Assembly: GCF_900324475.1 (NCBI RefSeq)
Contig: NZ_LT992502.1
Coordinates: forward strand, 124,001-188,000
Direction: 5' to 3'
Source of the DNA: Enterobacter bugandensis
Lineage (GTDB): Bacteria > Pseudomonadota > Gammaproteobacteria > Enterobacterales > Enterobacteriaceae
DNA: 64,000 nucleotides
Part shown: positions 29,155 to 39,215 of the stretch, piece after piece
Position numbering within the stretch: position 1 is the first letter of the stretch
How the letters are laid out: each line of letters begins with the position of its first letter
Translations under genes and position numbers: made by a program
The notes under the pieces: generated by a model
What the model saw: the letters and a program-made list of their open reading frames with translations, nothing else
What the model was told of the DNA's origin: nothing
Databases searched by the model: none

Positions 29155-30113
29155 TCGCCCAGCTCAGGCCGTCCATGGACGGCCTGAGCAATTTGCTGGC
29201 GCAGGCAGTTGAGGACACCATCCAGAACATATTGTACGCGCCAGGGCTGATATTCGCGCTTGCGGAAGATGGCGGTCAGATCGAGCCACCACTCTTCCTG
29301 ATGCGGGAAACAGGGGACCAGCGTGCCTTGCGTTAATTCTTTCTTCAGGCTTTCTTTCGGCGCGAACACAATGCCAAGATTATTTCTTGCCAGCTCCAGT
29401 GCCGTCTGGGTATTGTCGCAAATATAGTTTCCGGTTACCCGATAATCATGCACATCATCACTGCCATGCATGCGAAAACGCCAGATGTTGGCATCATCGA
29501 CCAGCATGGAGTCGATCAGAATACAGGAGTGATTACTTAAATCTTCAGGTCCGGTTAAAGGATGTTTATTTAAATATTCCTGGGTTGCGAATGCAGTGAC
29601 GGAATATTTTGCTAACACGCTGGCGACCAGACTTTCATCTTTTGGCTGAGCATAGGTAATTAAAATATCACAGTCATCCGGGAAGGACACACCTTCTGAA
29701 TATTCGTTGCGGTCCAGGTTGTAGGTTTTCAGGGAAATACGAATGTCCCCGATGTCCTTTATCTGGTGGATCACGTGGCGCGCGAGATAGGTCACAATGC
29801 CCGTTGGGGCGTAAATCGTGACTTTTCCACGCTTTTCATGCTTATAATCGGCAATGAAATTAATAAGTTGCGTGTTTTTGTCCAGCGTGGCGTCGACATA
29901 GGGAAGCAACGCCTCACCGAACTGCGTCAGAGCGAGCTGGCGGGTCGTGCGCTCAAAAACCTTAAGCCCAACCCGCGTTTCAAAATCCGAGAGATATTTA
30001 CTGACGTTGGCCTGCGCCATGCCCAGCAGGGCGGCGGCATCACCAATGCTGTGGGTGGCTGCGATGACGGAGATTATTTTTAACTCGCGTGGCTTTAGCT
30101 GTAATTTATTCAT
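29151..30113 (-). CDS. yiaU: LysR-type transcriptional regulator YiaU
   Basis: A 320-residue LysR regulator. The N-terminal winged helix-turn-helix covers about residues 8-66 ([20 protein letters not shown] is the recognition region). The periplasmic-binding-like effector domain follows ([20 protein letters not shown]). It has the same neighbour as in E. coli: the divergent outer-membrane gene yiaT, its likely target. The start is placed at 30113 ([11 protein letters not shown]); ATG at 30116 and GTG at 30122 are also in frame. The effector is unknown. Confidence 0.9.
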   Translation of the reverse strand: MNKLQLKPRELKIISVIAATHSIGDAAALLGMAQANVSKYLSDFETRVGLKVFERTTRQLALTQFGEALLPYVDATLDKNTQLINFIADYKHEKRGKVTIYAPTGIVTYLARHVIHQIKDIGDIRISLKTYNLDRNEYSEGVSFPDDCDILITYAQPKDESLVASVLAKYSVTAFATQEYLNKHPLTGPEDLSNHSCILIDSMLVDDANIWRFRMHGSDDVHDYRVTGNYICDNTQTALELARNNLGIVFAPKESLKKELTQGTLVPCFPHQEEWWLDLTAIFRKREYQPWRVQYVLDGVLNCLRQQIAQAVHGRPELGD

Positions 30114-30139
30114 CATGCGCACCCATCTATATGGTTTTA

Positions 30140-30155
30140 TATATAATATTATATA
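30140..30155. promoter_or_regulatory. 16-bp perfect palindrome in the yiaU-yiaT divergent promoter region
   Basis: TATATAATATTATATA is self-complementary over 16 bp and lies between the two divergent starts. It is placed to be an operator for YiaU or a shared -10 region. High AT content makes chance occurrence more likely than for a mixed-base palindrome. Confidence 0.4.
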
Positions 30156-30233
30156 AACTGCAGCGTTGCACCGGCAAATTTGTAACCATTATTATTCGCC
30201 CCGCTTATTTGGCGTATAAATGGATTACTTCAC

Positions 30234-30974
30234 ATGACTATTAAATACAATTTACTGATTGCTGCCACGTTATTTGCAACCTCTTCTGCAATGGCCGGTG
30301 ATTTTTCACTTGGCGCGGGGGCCGTATTTAATGAGTCTCCTTATAAAGGCTATAACGAAAATACCACCGCGGTGCCGTTAATTAGCTATGAGGGCGATCG
30401 CTTCTATGTTCGCCAGACCACGGGCGGATGGATCCTGTGGAAAGACGCAAAAAATGAACTCAGCCTGACCGCATCCTGGATGCCGCTGCATTTTGATCCG
30501 GATGATAACGACGACCACCAGATGAAGCAGCTTGATGAGCGTAAAGCCTCTGCGTTCCTCGGCGGTGCGTACTACCGCCACGAAAGCTGGGGTTCTCTGA
30601 AAGTGGCGGTCTCAGGCGATGCCACGGATGAAAGCGGCGGCGTGGTGGGCGAGGTATCCTACTTCCGTCCAATCAGGATGGAGCGTTTGACCCTGACGCC
30701 TTCTGTCGGTGTTTTTTACAGCGACGAGAGCTATAACGACTACTACTACGGCGTATCCGGCAGCGAGTCACGCCGCTCAGGGCTGGATCAATACACCGTC
30801 GGCGACAGCTGGACGCCCTACGTTGGTCTGGTAGCTAAATATCAGTTAACCCAGAAGCTGTACCTCAACGCCAGAGCGGTCTACATCGTGTTGCCTGATG
30901 ACGTGAAGAACAGCCCGATGATCGACCGCGATGATAGCTTCGCGCTAATGACCGGCCTGACCTGGCGCTTCTGA
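30234..30974 (+). CDS. yiaT: MipA/OmpV-family outer-membrane protein YiaT
   Basis: A 246-residue outer-membrane protein. A signal peptide runs to about residue 21 (ATSSAMA/GDFS), and alternating hydrophobic beta-strands end in the aromatic residue of LTWRF, the usual signal for Bam insertion. MipA/OmpV proteins act as small barrels; MipA scaffolds murein enzymes, while the role of YiaT is not known. E. coli YiaT has the same length. It is divergent from yiaU, which probably controls it. Confidence 0.93.
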   Translation: MTIKYNLLIAATLFATSSAMAGDFSLGAGAVFNESPYKGYNENTTAVPLISYEGDRFYVRQTTGGWILWKDAKNELSLTASWMPLHFDPDDNDDHQMKQLDERKASAFLGGAYYRHESWGSLKVAVSGDATDESGGVVGEVSYFRPIRMERLTLTPSVGVFYSDESYNDYYYGVSGSESRRSGLDQYTVGDSWTPYVGLVAKYQLTQKLYLNARAVYIVLPDDVKNSPMIDRDDSFALMTGLTWRF

Positions 30975-30994
30975 TGCGGTAAAGCCGGTTTACT

Positions 30995-31014
30995 CCCTCT
31001 CCCGTGGGAGAGGG
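30995..31014. repeat. CCCTCTCCC palindromic repeat between yiaT and the GH127 gene
   Basis: CCCTCTCCC (30995-31003) and GGGAGAGGG (31006-31014) form a tight inverted repeat, followed by CTGGGTGA, a relic of the longer arm seen at 18433 and 45482. It sits between two convergent genes and could limit readthrough. Confidence 0.7.
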
Positions 31015-31026
31015 CTGGGTGACTAT

Positions 31027-32976
31027 TCAGCCTTCATCCACCCATATCCGCATTTCCCCTTCTCCCCGGTTAGCCCAGCTAAACCAGGGAATAAAGGTCA
31101 ACGTACGGGGCTGACGCTGTACCGGCGAGCGGTCGTACTGCCACAGCGCATCCGTTTCCTTCATGTGACACCCAATCCCTTCTGTCTGTATCAGCATCTT
31201 ATGCGCGAAAATGCCTTTGCCTTCATACACCCGGAACTCGCTATCTCGGGGCAAGGAGAGGTTATGCAGATTGGCGCCGTTATCAGCTTCTTCCAGGCAG
31301 TAAACCAGCGGCCCGCGCTGAAGCGCGACTTTACCCGCCTGCTGGCGCACCTGAGGGTTACCGTACACGCGGCGGACCGGCATCGGTAGCGTCAGGGTCA
31401 GGGTGTCGCCTTCCTGCCAGCGGCGGTTGAGGTAGAGGTATCCGCGTGACGCTTCACCGGTAATGGCTTCGCCATTCAGCGAAACGGCAGGCTCCGCGCA
31501 CCAGTCCGGCAGCCTGAGTGCCAGCGTGTGGGTGACCGGAACCGGCGAAGTGATTTCGATCTTCACCTGCTCCTGCCACGGATAGTTACCGCTAATGCGC
31601 AGCTGTAGGGCGTTATCGCCCACCGGAATGGCGACGTCGTTCCCCACGTACAGGTTTATCAGCAGCGCATCCGGACGAACGGTATAAATGTAGTGCCCCA
31701 GCGAGGTCAGCACGCGGGCGATATTCGGCGGGCAGCAGGCGCAGCCGAACCAGCGCTGACGCACCGGCTTCACGTGGTCATAGATATGGTTATAGGCCAG
31801 CGTTTTCGGATGCACTTCCAGTGGATTGACATAAAAGAAATGCTTACCGTCCAGCGCCATCCCACCCAGCACCGTGTTGTACAGCGCGCGCTCCATCACG
31901 TCGGCATAGTGGCCGTCTGCCTCCATCTCCAGCATCCGGCGGGCGAACATCATCAGGCCGATTGAGGCGCAGCTTTCGGCGTATACCGTATCGTTGGGCA
32001 GATCGTAATCGCTGCTGAACGCCTCCCCGCTGCTCTGCGAGCCAATCCCGCCGGTAATGTACAGCTGGCGCTGCGCCATGTTGCTCCACAGACGCAGACA
32101 GTCCTGACGTTTCCCCTCGTCGTTGCTCAGGCGCGCCAGATGCGCCATGCCCGCCATCAGATAGACGAAACGCACGGCATGGCCGATGGCCGTTTGTTGT
32201 TCCGCAAGGGGCAGATGCGCCTGGCTGTAGGCTTTGTCCTTGACCATCCACGCCGGACCATAGGTGTTCCAGTAAGATGTTTTGCCGCGCTTCTCGTATT
32301 CGCTATCGTAGAAGTGAGTCTGCGCGCCGCGTTCTTCAATAAAGTATTTCACCAGATTGAGATAACGCGGCTCCTGCGTGACGTCGTACAGCCGCATCAG
32401 CGCCAGCTCGATTTCCGGGTGACCAGGGTAACCGTGTAGCTGTGTTTCTCCCGGGCCAAACACGCTGTCGATATGGTCCGCCAGCCTGCACACCACGTCC
32501 AGCAGGCGACGTTTTCCGGTTCCCTGGAAATACGCCACGCCAGCTTCAATCATATGCCCGGCGCAGTACAGCTCGTGGCATTCGGCCAGATTCGTCCAGC
32601 GTTCCTCGGGGGCTTTTACCGTAAAGTAGGTGTTGAGGTAACCATCTTCACACTGCGCTGCCGCGACCAGCTCAATCACCTCGTCGGCGGTTTTTTCCAG
32701 TGCTGCATCCGGTTTCTGGCACAGCGACCACGCCACGGCTTCGAGCCATTTCGCCACGTCGCTGTCCTGAAATACCATCCCGTAAAACTCCCCCTGTTCC
32801 AGCCCGGCCGCGATGCGGAAGTTGGCGATGGCATGGCTGGGTTCGGCCTCCGCCACGCGGTCGTTTAGCGCATCCCACTGGTAAGGGATCACCACGTCAC
32901 GGACCAGCCGTTGATATTGCCCGAGAAACGGATCGTTGATTTTCAGCTGGTGCAGGTCGGGTTCCATTATGGACAT
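31027..32976 (-). CDS. beta-L-arabinofuranosidase, glycoside hydrolase family 127
   Basis: A 649-residue protein with no signal peptide, so probably cytoplasmic. It has the GH127 layout: an N-terminal (alpha/alpha)6 barrel and then beta-sandwich domains. The zinc-cysteine active site is visible. E334 and C336 (YAESCAS) and C414-C415 (GCACCPPN) correspond to the ligands and nucleophilic cysteine of Bifidobacterium HypBA1, and E318 fits the acid/base. Such enzymes release L-arabinose from beta-L-arabinofuranosides. The gene follows a GPH sugar symporter by 10 bp, so uptake and hydrolysis are linked. Start at 32976 follows GAGGAG. Confidence 0.9.
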   Translation of the reverse strand: MSIMEPDLHQLKINDPFLGQYQRLVRDVVIPYQWDALNDRVAEAEPSHAIANFRIAAGLEQGEFYGMVFQDSDVAKWLEAVAWSLCQKPDAALEKTADEVIELVAAAQCEDGYLNTYFTVKAPEERWTNLAECHELYCAGHMIEAGVAYFQGTGKRRLLDVVCRLADHIDSVFGPGETQLHGYPGHPEIELALMRLYDVTQEPRYLNLVKYFIEERGAQTHFYDSEYEKRGKTSYWNTYGPAWMVKDKAYSQAHLPLAEQQTAIGHAVRFVYLMAGMAHLARLSNDEGKRQDCLRLWSNMAQRQLYITGGIGSQSSGEAFSSDYDLPNDTVYAESCASIGLMMFARRMLEMEADGHYADVMERALYNTVLGGMALDGKHFFYVNPLEVHPKTLAYNHIYDHVKPVRQRWFGCACCPPNIARVLTSLGHYIYTVRPDALLINLYVGNDVAIPVGDNALQLRISGNYPWQEQVKIEITSPVPVTHTLALRLPDWCAEPAVSLNGEAITGEASRGYLYLNRRWQEGDTLTLTLPMPVRRVYGNPQVRQQAGKVALQRGPLVYCLEEADNGANLHNLSLPRDSEFRVYEGKGIFAHKMLIQTEGIGCHMKETDALWQYDRSPVQRQPRTLTFIPWFSWANRGEGEMRIWVDEG

Positions 32977-32986
32977 AGCGTTCTCC

Positions 32987-34387
32987 TCAGGACGGTACGT
33001 GACGCTGGCGCAGGTCGGTGGAAATGCGCGACATCACAGGGTTATTAAGCCTGCACCAGCGGATAGCGACCGCCAGCAGCAGGTGGAAAAGGGCAGGCAG
33101 CAGCGTCTCCATGGCGGTGATGCCCTGCAGTGAGGCTGGCGTCTGGTTGCCCGCGCCTGGCTGATAGGCCACGGCAATAAACACCAGGCTGATAATCCCG
33201 GCGCTGGACGCCCACGCAAGCTTGATGAAAAACAGGTTGAAGGCGAAGTTCATGCCCGACGAACGCACGCCGGTTTTCCACTCGCCGTAGTCATCGGCAA
33301 AGGCCATTAGCGAGAAGTGCAGCGGCAGGGTGAAGCCCAGGATCACGCCGTTGCTTAAAATGACGATCAGCCATAGCGTCTGGTGCGCCGGGCCACCCGG
33401 CAGAAACCACATGCCCACCGCAAGCGCAGCGAGCACCAGGTTGGTGTAGTAGTAGAGTTTGACGGTATCAATACGGCGCGACAGCGGGCTGACGATCACC
33501 GCGCCCAGAATAGCGGCAAAGGTCACCATGGTGAAAAACAGCGAGGTGTACGCCGTGCTGCCCTGAAGCACGTAGGTGATAAAGTACATATATCCACCGC
33601 CGCGAATGTTGAAGACGTTGATCAGCAGAAACGACATCAACAACATCAGCAGCAGCTGATCGTTTTTACGCAGGCCCGCCAGGTGCTCGCGCAGGGTGAA
33701 TTTGCCCATCAGCGCCAGCGGAACGCGTTCGCGAACCCAGAAGAAGCAGCACAAGAACATCACCACGGCGATAGCGCACAGCACGCCAACGCCCAGTTGA
33801 TAACCCTTCGCGGCATCGCCCTGACCCAGCTCCGCTACCAGCCACGGCAGGCCAACGGAGACCAGAAAGCCCGCCACGCCGCACAGCACAAAGCGCCAGG
33901 ACTGGCAGGCGATCACCTCGTTGTGGCGGGTGGTCATGGTGTTAATCAGCGCGCAGTAGGGCACGTTGATGGCGGTATAGCCCACGGACAATAGCAAATA
34001 GGTGCCGAACGCCCAGGCGATTTTCACGCCCATGCTGGCTTCCGGAACGGTGAAGGTCATTACGCCGATAATGCCTATCGGGACGGCGACCCACAGCTGC
34101 CAGGGACGAAATCGGCCCCAGCGGCTCTGCGTGCGGTCAGCAATGACGCCCATCACCGGATCGGAAATGGCGTCAAACACGCGAAGGGCAATAAACAGCG
34201 TGCCCACCAGCGCAGGGGTGAGACCAAATACATCGGTATAGAAAAAGGTCAGAAAGTTCATGATCAGGCAGGTAATCACCGTGCCGCCCGCATCGCCCAG
34301 GCCGTAGCCCATTTTCTCGCGGACGGACAGCCGGTCATCGACTTTCTGTTTTGCAGCGTCTGCGTCTGTAATCGGTGTGGAAGTCAT
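32987..34387 (-). CDS. GPH-family sugar:cation symporter
   Basis: A 466-residue glycoside-pentoside-hexuronide transporter with about twelve membrane segments. The family signature [20 protein letters not shown] lies near residue 75 and is followed by RFRPW. Relatives such as MelB, XylP and YicJ import sugars or glycosides with Na+ or H+. Being co-transcribed with the GH127 enzyme, it most likely imports short arabinofuranosides. The start follows GAGGAGTTAC. An AraC-type gene diverges 225 bp upstream and probably activates this operon. Confidence 0.9.
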   Translation of the reverse strand: MTSTPITDADAAKQKVDDRLSVREKMGYGLGDAGGTVITCLIMNFLTFFYTDVFGLTPALVGTLFIALRVFDAISDPVMGVIADRTQSRWGRFRPWQLWVAVPIGIIGVMTFTVPEASMGVKIAWAFGTYLLLSVGYTAINVPYCALINTMTTRHNEVIACQSWRFVLCGVAGFLVSVGLPWLVAELGQGDAAKGYQLGVGVLCAIAVVMFLCCFFWVRERVPLALMGKFTLREHLAGLRKNDQLLLMLLMSFLLINVFNIRGGGYMYFITYVLQGSTAYTSLFFTMVTFAAILGAVIVSPLSRRIDTVKLYYYTNLVLAALAVGMWFLPGGPAHQTLWLIVILSNGVILGFTLPLHFSLMAFADDYGEWKTGVRSSGMNFAFNLFFIKLAWASSAGIISLVFIAVAYQPGAGNQTPASLQGITAMETLLPALFHLLLAVAIRWCRLNNPVMSRISTDLRQRHVPS

Positions 34388-34612
34388 GAAGTAACTCCTC
34401 GGAGATCGAATTTATTATCGTATTTATGCTGGGTACCTCTTTATTCTGCATCGAACGGGAAGGCCAACAAGGGAAGGGAAAAGTATAAAAAGGTGACGAT
34501 TCCGACCTGATGATAAAAATGTGATTCCGATCGGACAGATATTTTAATATTGATTAATAATCAACGGGTAAGTCGAATATTAACGACAATAAAAGCGGAA
34601 TGGTGAATATCC

Positions 34613-35431
34613 ATGCTCGAATTATCCATAGCGCTTCCGGTTAAGGTTCAAAATGGCGGGCTATTTATCTCCCGCGGAGTGGGCCGCCACCCTGCGCGAA
34701 AATTAACATCGTGGGAGATTATTTTTGTCGAAAAAGGGACTTTAACGATCCAGGAAGAAAATCATGTTTTTGATGTTAATGCGGGTGAGAGTTTATTGCT
34801 CTGGCCGCAGCGTAGGCATGTGGGCGTGGAGGATTTCCCGGCGGACCTGCGCTTTTACTGGCTGCATTTTGAGGTGGAGCCGCAAGATCCAACGTTACCC
34901 AACGCTGCTCCTCTGGCAATAGAACAACACTGCCGCGTAAGGGATGCGGAATATGTGATTGCGCTCTTTCGTCAATTTCTCAGCGAGCAGGAGAAATTAC
35001 GGCGAAGCCTGGCGCTGGAGATGATTTTATTATTGATTTTACAGCAGGTGTCAAACTCTTCAGGATATGAAGACAGCGCAGATCAGGCCGGCGCGGCGAT
35101 GGCATGGAAGGCAAAACAGCTTATTCGCACGCAGTTTCATTTACCGATATCCACCTCGCAGCTGGCAAAAGCGTTGCACTGTAATGCAGATTATCTCGGG
35201 CGCGTCTTTCGCCGGACTTTCCATTTAACCCTGACGGAGGCGATACATCGCCAGCGCGTCAGGGCGGCGGAAAAACTCCTGCTCAACGACGCTGCGTCAT
35301 TAACCGAGGTCGCAGCGCGCTGCGGCTTTAACGACGTGGGATATTTCCGGCAGATATTCTCGAAGCATACCGGGTTAACCCCCGCCGTCTGGAAACGGCG
35401 GTACTGTAAGGAGCATATTAATTCCGGTTGA
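34613..35431 (+). CDS. AraC-family transcriptional regulator of the GH127 locus
   Basis: A 272-residue regulator with an AraC-type cupin N-terminal domain (about residues 20-90, ending in NAGESLLLWPQRRHVGVEDF) that should bind the sugar. A C-terminal pair of helix-turn-helix motifs follows (ISTSQLAKALHCNADYLGRV and SLTEVAARCGFNDVGYFRQI). It diverges from the GPH-GH127 genes, the usual set-up for a local activator responding to arabinose or an arabinofuranoside. The effector is inferred, not seen. It ends directly against yiaS, with no gap between the convergent stop codons. Confidence 0.88.
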   Translation: MLELSIALPVKVQNGGLFISRGVGRHPARKLTSWEIIFVEKGTLTIQEENHVFDVNAGESLLLWPQRRHVGVEDFPADLRFYWLHFEVEPQDPTLPNAAPLAIEQHCRVRDAEYVIALFRQFLSEQEKLRRSLALEMILLLILQQVSNSSGYEDSADQAGAAMAWKAKQLIRTQFHLPISTSQLAKALHCNADYLGRVFRRTFHLTLTEAIHRQRVRAAEKLLLNDAASLTEVAARCGFNDVGYFRQIFSKHTGLTPAVWKRRYCKEHINSG

Positions 35432-36127
35432 TTACTGCCCGTAATAGGCGTTCGCCCCGTGCTTGCGCAGATAATGCTTGTCCAGCAGCGCCTGCTGCAT
35501 AGCCGGTAACTGTGGTGCGAGCTGGCGTGAGAACAGGCCCATATAGGCGCACTCTTCCAGCACGACGGCATTGTGGACCGCATCGGCAGCGTCTTTGCCC
35601 CAGGCGAACGGGCCGTGGGAATGAACCAGTACCGCCGGGACCTGCATTGGGCTGAGATCGCGCTCCTCGAAGGTTTTAATGATCACTTCGCCCGTCTGGT
35701 ATTCGTATTCCCCGGCAATTTCTGCCGTGGTCATCAGCCGCGTGCAGGGGATCGCTCCGTAGAAATAGTCTGCGTGTGTCGTGCCCCAGGCGGGTAAATC
35801 CTGTCCCGCCTGCGACCAGATGGTGGCGTGGCGGGAATGGGTATGTACGATGCCGCCAATCTCCGGATAACGGCGATACAGTGCCAGATGGGTTGGTGTG
35901 TCAGAGGAGGGTTTTTTACTGCCTTCGACCACCAGGCCGGTGGCAATGTTCACCACCACCATATCCTCCGCCGTCATCACGTCGTACTCCACGCCGGACG
36001 GCTTGATGACCATCATACCGCTTTCGCGATCTATTGCGCTGACGTTGCCCCAGGTAAAGGTCACCAGCTGGTGGGCTGGCAGCGCCAGGTTTGCCGCCAG
36101 TACCTCGGTTTTGAGTTGATCTAACAT
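35432..36127 (-). CDS. sgbE: L-ribulose-5-phosphate 4-epimerase YiaS/SgbE
   Basis: A 231-residue class II aldolase-fold enzyme that converts L-ribulose 5-phosphate to D-xylulose 5-phosphate, the last step of the pathway. Zinc ligands are H95, H97 (VHTHSRH) and H171 (HSHGPFAWG). Catalytic D120 and Y229 are also in place. AraD and UlaF are paralogues; the operon context identifies this one as YiaS. It overlaps the yiaR stop by 7 bp, and AAGGAGG precedes the start. It ends the eight-gene yiaK-S operon. Confidence 0.95.
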   Translation of the reverse strand: MLDQLKTEVLAANLALPAHQLVTFTWGNVSAIDRESGMMVIKPSGVEYDVMTAEDMVVVNIATGLVVEGSKKPSSDTPTHLALYRRYPEIGGIVHTHSRHATIWSQAGQDLPAWGTTHADYFYGAIPCTRLMTTAEIAGEYEYQTGEVIIKTFEERDLSPMQVPAVLVHSHGPFAWGKDAADAVHNAVVLEECAYMGLFSRQLAPQLPAMQQALLDKHYLRKHGANAYYGQ

Positions 36128-36981
36128 GTCATGCCTCCTTCCTGCATACGGGCTTCAATCCAGCGGCGTGCCTGGATAATCTCCAGCACCGGCTCTTTGG
36201 CTTTTTCGGTCCACATTTCAATCAGAAACGCGCCGCGATAGTTCAGCTTATTCAGCGTGTTAAATACGCCGACAAAATCGACGCAGCCATCGCCAAACGG
36301 TACATCGCGGAACTGTCCGGGGCTTTGCGCGGTAACGGGTTGGGTATCTTTCAGGTGAATAGCCGCAATGCGGTCAATGCCCAGCGTCAGCTCGGCGGTA
36401 ACGTCGTTACCCCACGCGCTCAGGTTGCCAACGTCCGGGTAAACGCTGAACCACGGCGAGGCGAGCATGCTGTCCCACTTTTTCCACTTGCTGATGGAAT
36501 TCATAAATGCGGTATCCATGATCTCGACCGCCAGCATCACCTGTGCGGCGGCGGCCTGCTCAACGGCCCATGCCAGTCCTTCGGCAAAACGTTGTTGAGT
36601 ACCTTCATCGTGCTCTTCGTAATAGACGTCATAACCCGCAAGCTGAATGGTGCGAATACCTAAGTCACGTGCCAGCCTGATGGCTTTGGTCATGATCTCA
36701 CGGGCGCGCTGGCGCACCGTTTCGTCGCGGCTGCCGAACGGGAAGCGACGGTGGGCAGACAAGCACAGAGAAGGGATAGACACCCCGGTTTCCAGCATCG
36801 CTTCAACCAGAGAGGCGCGCTGCGTGGTACTCCACTCAAGGCGCGATAAACGCTCGTCGGTTTCATCAACCGACATCTCAACGAAATCGAATCCGCAGCT
36901 CTTCGCCAGGACCAGGCGTTCCGGCCAGGAGAGATCTTTCGGCAGCGCTTTTTCATAAATACCTAACGGATGCTGACGCAT
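36121..36981 (-). CDS. sgbU: L-xylulose-5-phosphate 3-epimerase YiaR/SgbU
   Basis: A 286-residue TIM-barrel enzyme of the xylose isomerase-like group that turns L-xylulose 5-phosphate into L-ribulose 5-phosphate. Metal-binding acidic and histidine residues are seen in [35 protein letters not shown] and [10 protein letters not shown]. Length is the same as E. coli SgbU. It begins 2 bp after sgbH and overlaps yiaS, so translation is coupled. Confidence 0.95.
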   Translation of the reverse strand: MRQHPLGIYEKALPKDLSWPERLVLAKSCGFDFVEMSVDETDERLSRLEWSTTQRASLVEAMLETGVSIPSLCLSAHRRFPFGSRDETVRQRAREIMTKAIRLARDLGIRTIQLAGYDVYYEEHDEGTQQRFAEGLAWAVEQAAAAQVMLAVEIMDTAFMNSISKWKKWDSMLASPWFSVYPDVGNLSAWGNDVTAELTLGIDRIAAIHLKDTQPVTAQSPGQFRDVPFGDGCVDFVGVFNTLNKLNYRGAFLIEMWTEKAKEPVLEIIQARRWIEARMQEGGMTC

Positions 36982-36983
36982 GG

Positions 36984-37637
36984 TTACGCTCCCCAGATAT
37001 CGCGGATTTGCGAATGGAATGCCTGTGCCACCTGTGGCGGATTATCCGCGCCCGCCAGCGCGCGCCCGGCGATAAACGCTTTGACGTTGATTTGCTTAAA
37101 CAGGGGGAGATCGGCAGGCGTGATGCCGCCGGTAATCGAAAGCTGTAAACCGATATCCGAGAGGGCTTTCATTCTGGCGAGATCCGTCTCACCCCACTGC
37201 TGACCGCTGGCCTGCGCGTCTCTTCCTCGGTGGTATATCGCCTGTTTTACGCCGATACGTTGCCATGCGCGCGCGTCGTCCAGCGTCCAGTTACCAAAGA
37301 GCTCTATCTGGATTTCTCCTCCGCAGCGCAGTGCCACCTCGTGGCCTCGCTCAACGGTGGCCAGCGGAGCGGCGCAGATAATGGTCATCCAGTTCGCGCC
37401 CGCGCCAAACGCCCGTTCTGCCAGCGTCTCCCCGGCATCGGCCACTTTCCAGTCCGCCACGATAATTTTCTCCGGGCACTGTTTGCGCAGCGCGCGGACG
37501 GCGCTTAGTCCTTCGGTCAGACATAAAAGGGTACCGGCTTCGACGATATCGACGTGATCCACAAGCAGGGCAACATCGCGCTGCGCGGCCTGAAGTGAGG
37601 TGTGATCGAGCGCCAGCTGCAGTAATGGTCGGCTCAT
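36984..37637 (-). CDS. sgbH: 3-keto-L-gulonate-6-phosphate decarboxylase YiaQ/SgbH
   Basis: A 217-residue TIM-barrel enzyme of the orotidine-phosphate decarboxylase suprafamily. It decarboxylates 3-keto-L-gulonate 6-phosphate to L-xylulose 5-phosphate with Mg. The suprafamily motif DXKXXD appears as [11 protein letters not shown], and the phosphate-binding end is [12 protein letters not shown] with FIAGRALAG. Its ATG overlaps the lyxK stop (ATGA). Three residues shorter than E. coli SgbH at the C terminus, which looks harmless. Confidence 0.96.
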   Translation of the reverse strand: MSRPLLQLALDHTSLQAAQRDVALLVDHVDIVEAGTLLCLTEGLSAVRALRKQCPEKIIVADWKVADAGETLAERAFGAGANWMTIICAAPLATVERGHEVALRCGGEIQIELFGNWTLDDARAWQRIGVKQAIYHRGRDAQASGQQWGETDLARMKALSDIGLQLSITGGITPADLPLFKQINVKAFIAGRALAGADNPPQVAQAFHSQIRDIWGA

Positions 37638-39145
37638 AGGTCGTGCTCCTTAACCTGGGCGTGATAGCCCTGTAATGCTGAAATCAGTAACTGATAGCGG
37701 TGATATTTGCGTTGATAGGCCGCATGGGCGTTCATGTCGGGTTCAATCACCCGGATGTCATGTTTAAGGGCGCGTTGCGCCGTGTGGAAATCGGGATAGA
37801 TGCCTGTACCGACCAGTGCGGCCAGCGCGGCACCGGAACAGCCAGTCTCTTCTACCTGGGGTAATTGAATTGTCAGACCGCTGACGTCCGCAAGCATCTG
37901 CATCCACACGTCCGAATGGGCCGGGCCACCCGTGACGCGCAGTGCCTGCACCTTGGTAAAGCGCTCAAGCATGCGGTTAAGATGGGTCATGTGGCTGAAT
38001 ACCACGCCTTCGTAAACCGCCTGCAGCAGGTGCGCGCGGGTGTGTAGCGCCTGCATGCCGTAGAAACCGCTGGTCATCTCCAGGCCAGCGTTGCTGCCGT
38101 AGAGGAAGGGCAGGAAAATCAGATCGCTTCCGGCTTTTGGCAGACCGGCGACGGCATGGTTGATTTCATCGAATGACATATCGCCCCACTGGGCGTTGAG
38201 CCACTCAAGATTGCCGGAGGAAGTCGGGCTGGCTTCGTGAACGATGTACTGTTGCGGATGAACGTAGCGGCCATAGACGTAGGGGAACGGCTCGCTGTCG
38301 CGGATGCCATGCGCAATCCCGCTGGTGACGGCCCAGGTGCCCATTACGGCATTCAACGTGTGTTCGTCGTGTAGCCCGGCGCAGATCGCGGTGGAAACCA
38401 CATCAAACAGTCCACCAACGACGGGCGTACCCGCCGCGAGACCGGTCAGGGCGGCTGCCTGAGCGGTGATTTCCCCGCAAATTTCTGCTGAACCGACAAT
38501 CGGCGGCAGGGCGCCGTCAATTTCGCTGATACCGAGCCAGCGTGTGAGCTGTGGGTCGTACTGGCCGGTATTCATATTGTAGAGATTGGACTCCGAAATG
38601 TTGCTCTCTTCGCAGGCTTTGGTGCCGGTGAGGCACCAGCGAAGATAATCGTGCGCCATCATCACGCAGCCAATTTTCTCGAAGCGCTGAGGCTCATTCT
38701 CTTTTACCCAGCGCAGAAGCGAGGCCGGATGCCCGGTCCACAGCGTCTGGCGCGTATGCGGATAGAGTTTTTCTGGAATGCCGTCCTGCTGCCAGCGTTG
38801 CACAATCTCCAGCGCCCGGCGGTCAGAAGAGAGCATGGCGTTGCCCAGGGGCCGATCCTGCTTATCGAGTAGAAACAGTCCTTTGCCCTGAGCAGAAATG
38901 CCGACGCCTTTGATCTGCTCTCCGTCTACGCCTGAACGTTTGAGCAGCGTGGCGACGGTAGCGTGGCAGTGCTGCCAGAGCTGGTGCATATCCCGCTCCG
39001 CATAGCCTGCGCGTGGGCTGAGCGTGGCAACCGAGCGACGTTCGATACACACTTCCTTTCCCTGGCGGTTGTATAACCCGGCTTTCAGATAAGTACCGCC
39101 ACAATCGATACCCAGCCAGAAGGGCTCTTTTTCACTCATCTTCAT
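37634..39145 (-). CDS. lyxK: L-xylulose / 3-keto-L-gulonate kinase LyxK (YiaP)
   Basis: A 503-residue FGGY-family kinase. The N-terminal phosphate loop is GIDCGGTYLKAG and the second ATP-binding motif is RVTGGPAHSDVWMQML. In this pathway it phosphorylates 3-keto-L-gulonate so that SgbH can decarboxylate it; it also accepts L-xylulose. An open extension to 39226 runs through a REP element, so the start is placed at 39145, with ATG at 39139 as an alternative. The ribosome-binding site is poor for both. The REP element lies between yiaX2 and this gene. Confidence 0.94.
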   Translation of the reverse strand: MKMSEKEPFWLGIDCGGTYLKAGLYNRQGKEVCIERRSVATLSPRAGYAERDMHQLWQHCHATVATLLKRSGVDGEQIKGVGISAQGKGLFLLDKQDRPLGNAMLSSDRRALEIVQRWQQDGIPEKLYPHTRQTLWTGHPASLLRWVKENEPQRFEKIGCVMMAHDYLRWCLTGTKACEESNISESNLYNMNTGQYDPQLTRWLGISEIDGALPPIVGSAEICGEITAQAAALTGLAAGTPVVGGLFDVVSTAICAGLHDEHTLNAVMGTWAVTSGIAHGIRDSEPFPYVYGRYVHPQQYIVHEASPTSSGNLEWLNAQWGDMSFDEINHAVAGLPKAGSDLIFLPFLYGSNAGLEMTSGFYGMQALHTRAHLLQAVYEGVVFSHMTHLNRMLERFTKVQALRVTGGPAHSDVWMQMLADVSGLTIQLPQVEETGCSGAALAALVGTGIYPDFHTAQRALKHDIRVIEPDMNAHAAYQRKYHRYQLLISALQGYHAQVKEHDL

Positions 39146-39155
39146 CTCACTTATT

Positions 39156-39186
39156 CGCCGGGTGGCGCTTCGCTTACCCGGCCTAC
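39156..39186. repeat. REP element inside the yia operon (yiaX2-lyxK spacer)
   Basis: GCCGGGT (39157-39163) and ACCCGGC (39176-39182) flank GGCGCTTCGCTT. As an intra-operon REP it may stabilise the upstream mRNA half or reduce expression of the downstream genes. Confidence 0.85.
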
Positions 39187-39215
39187 GGTTCGGTTTAGTG
39201 GGTTGGGTGAGGGCA

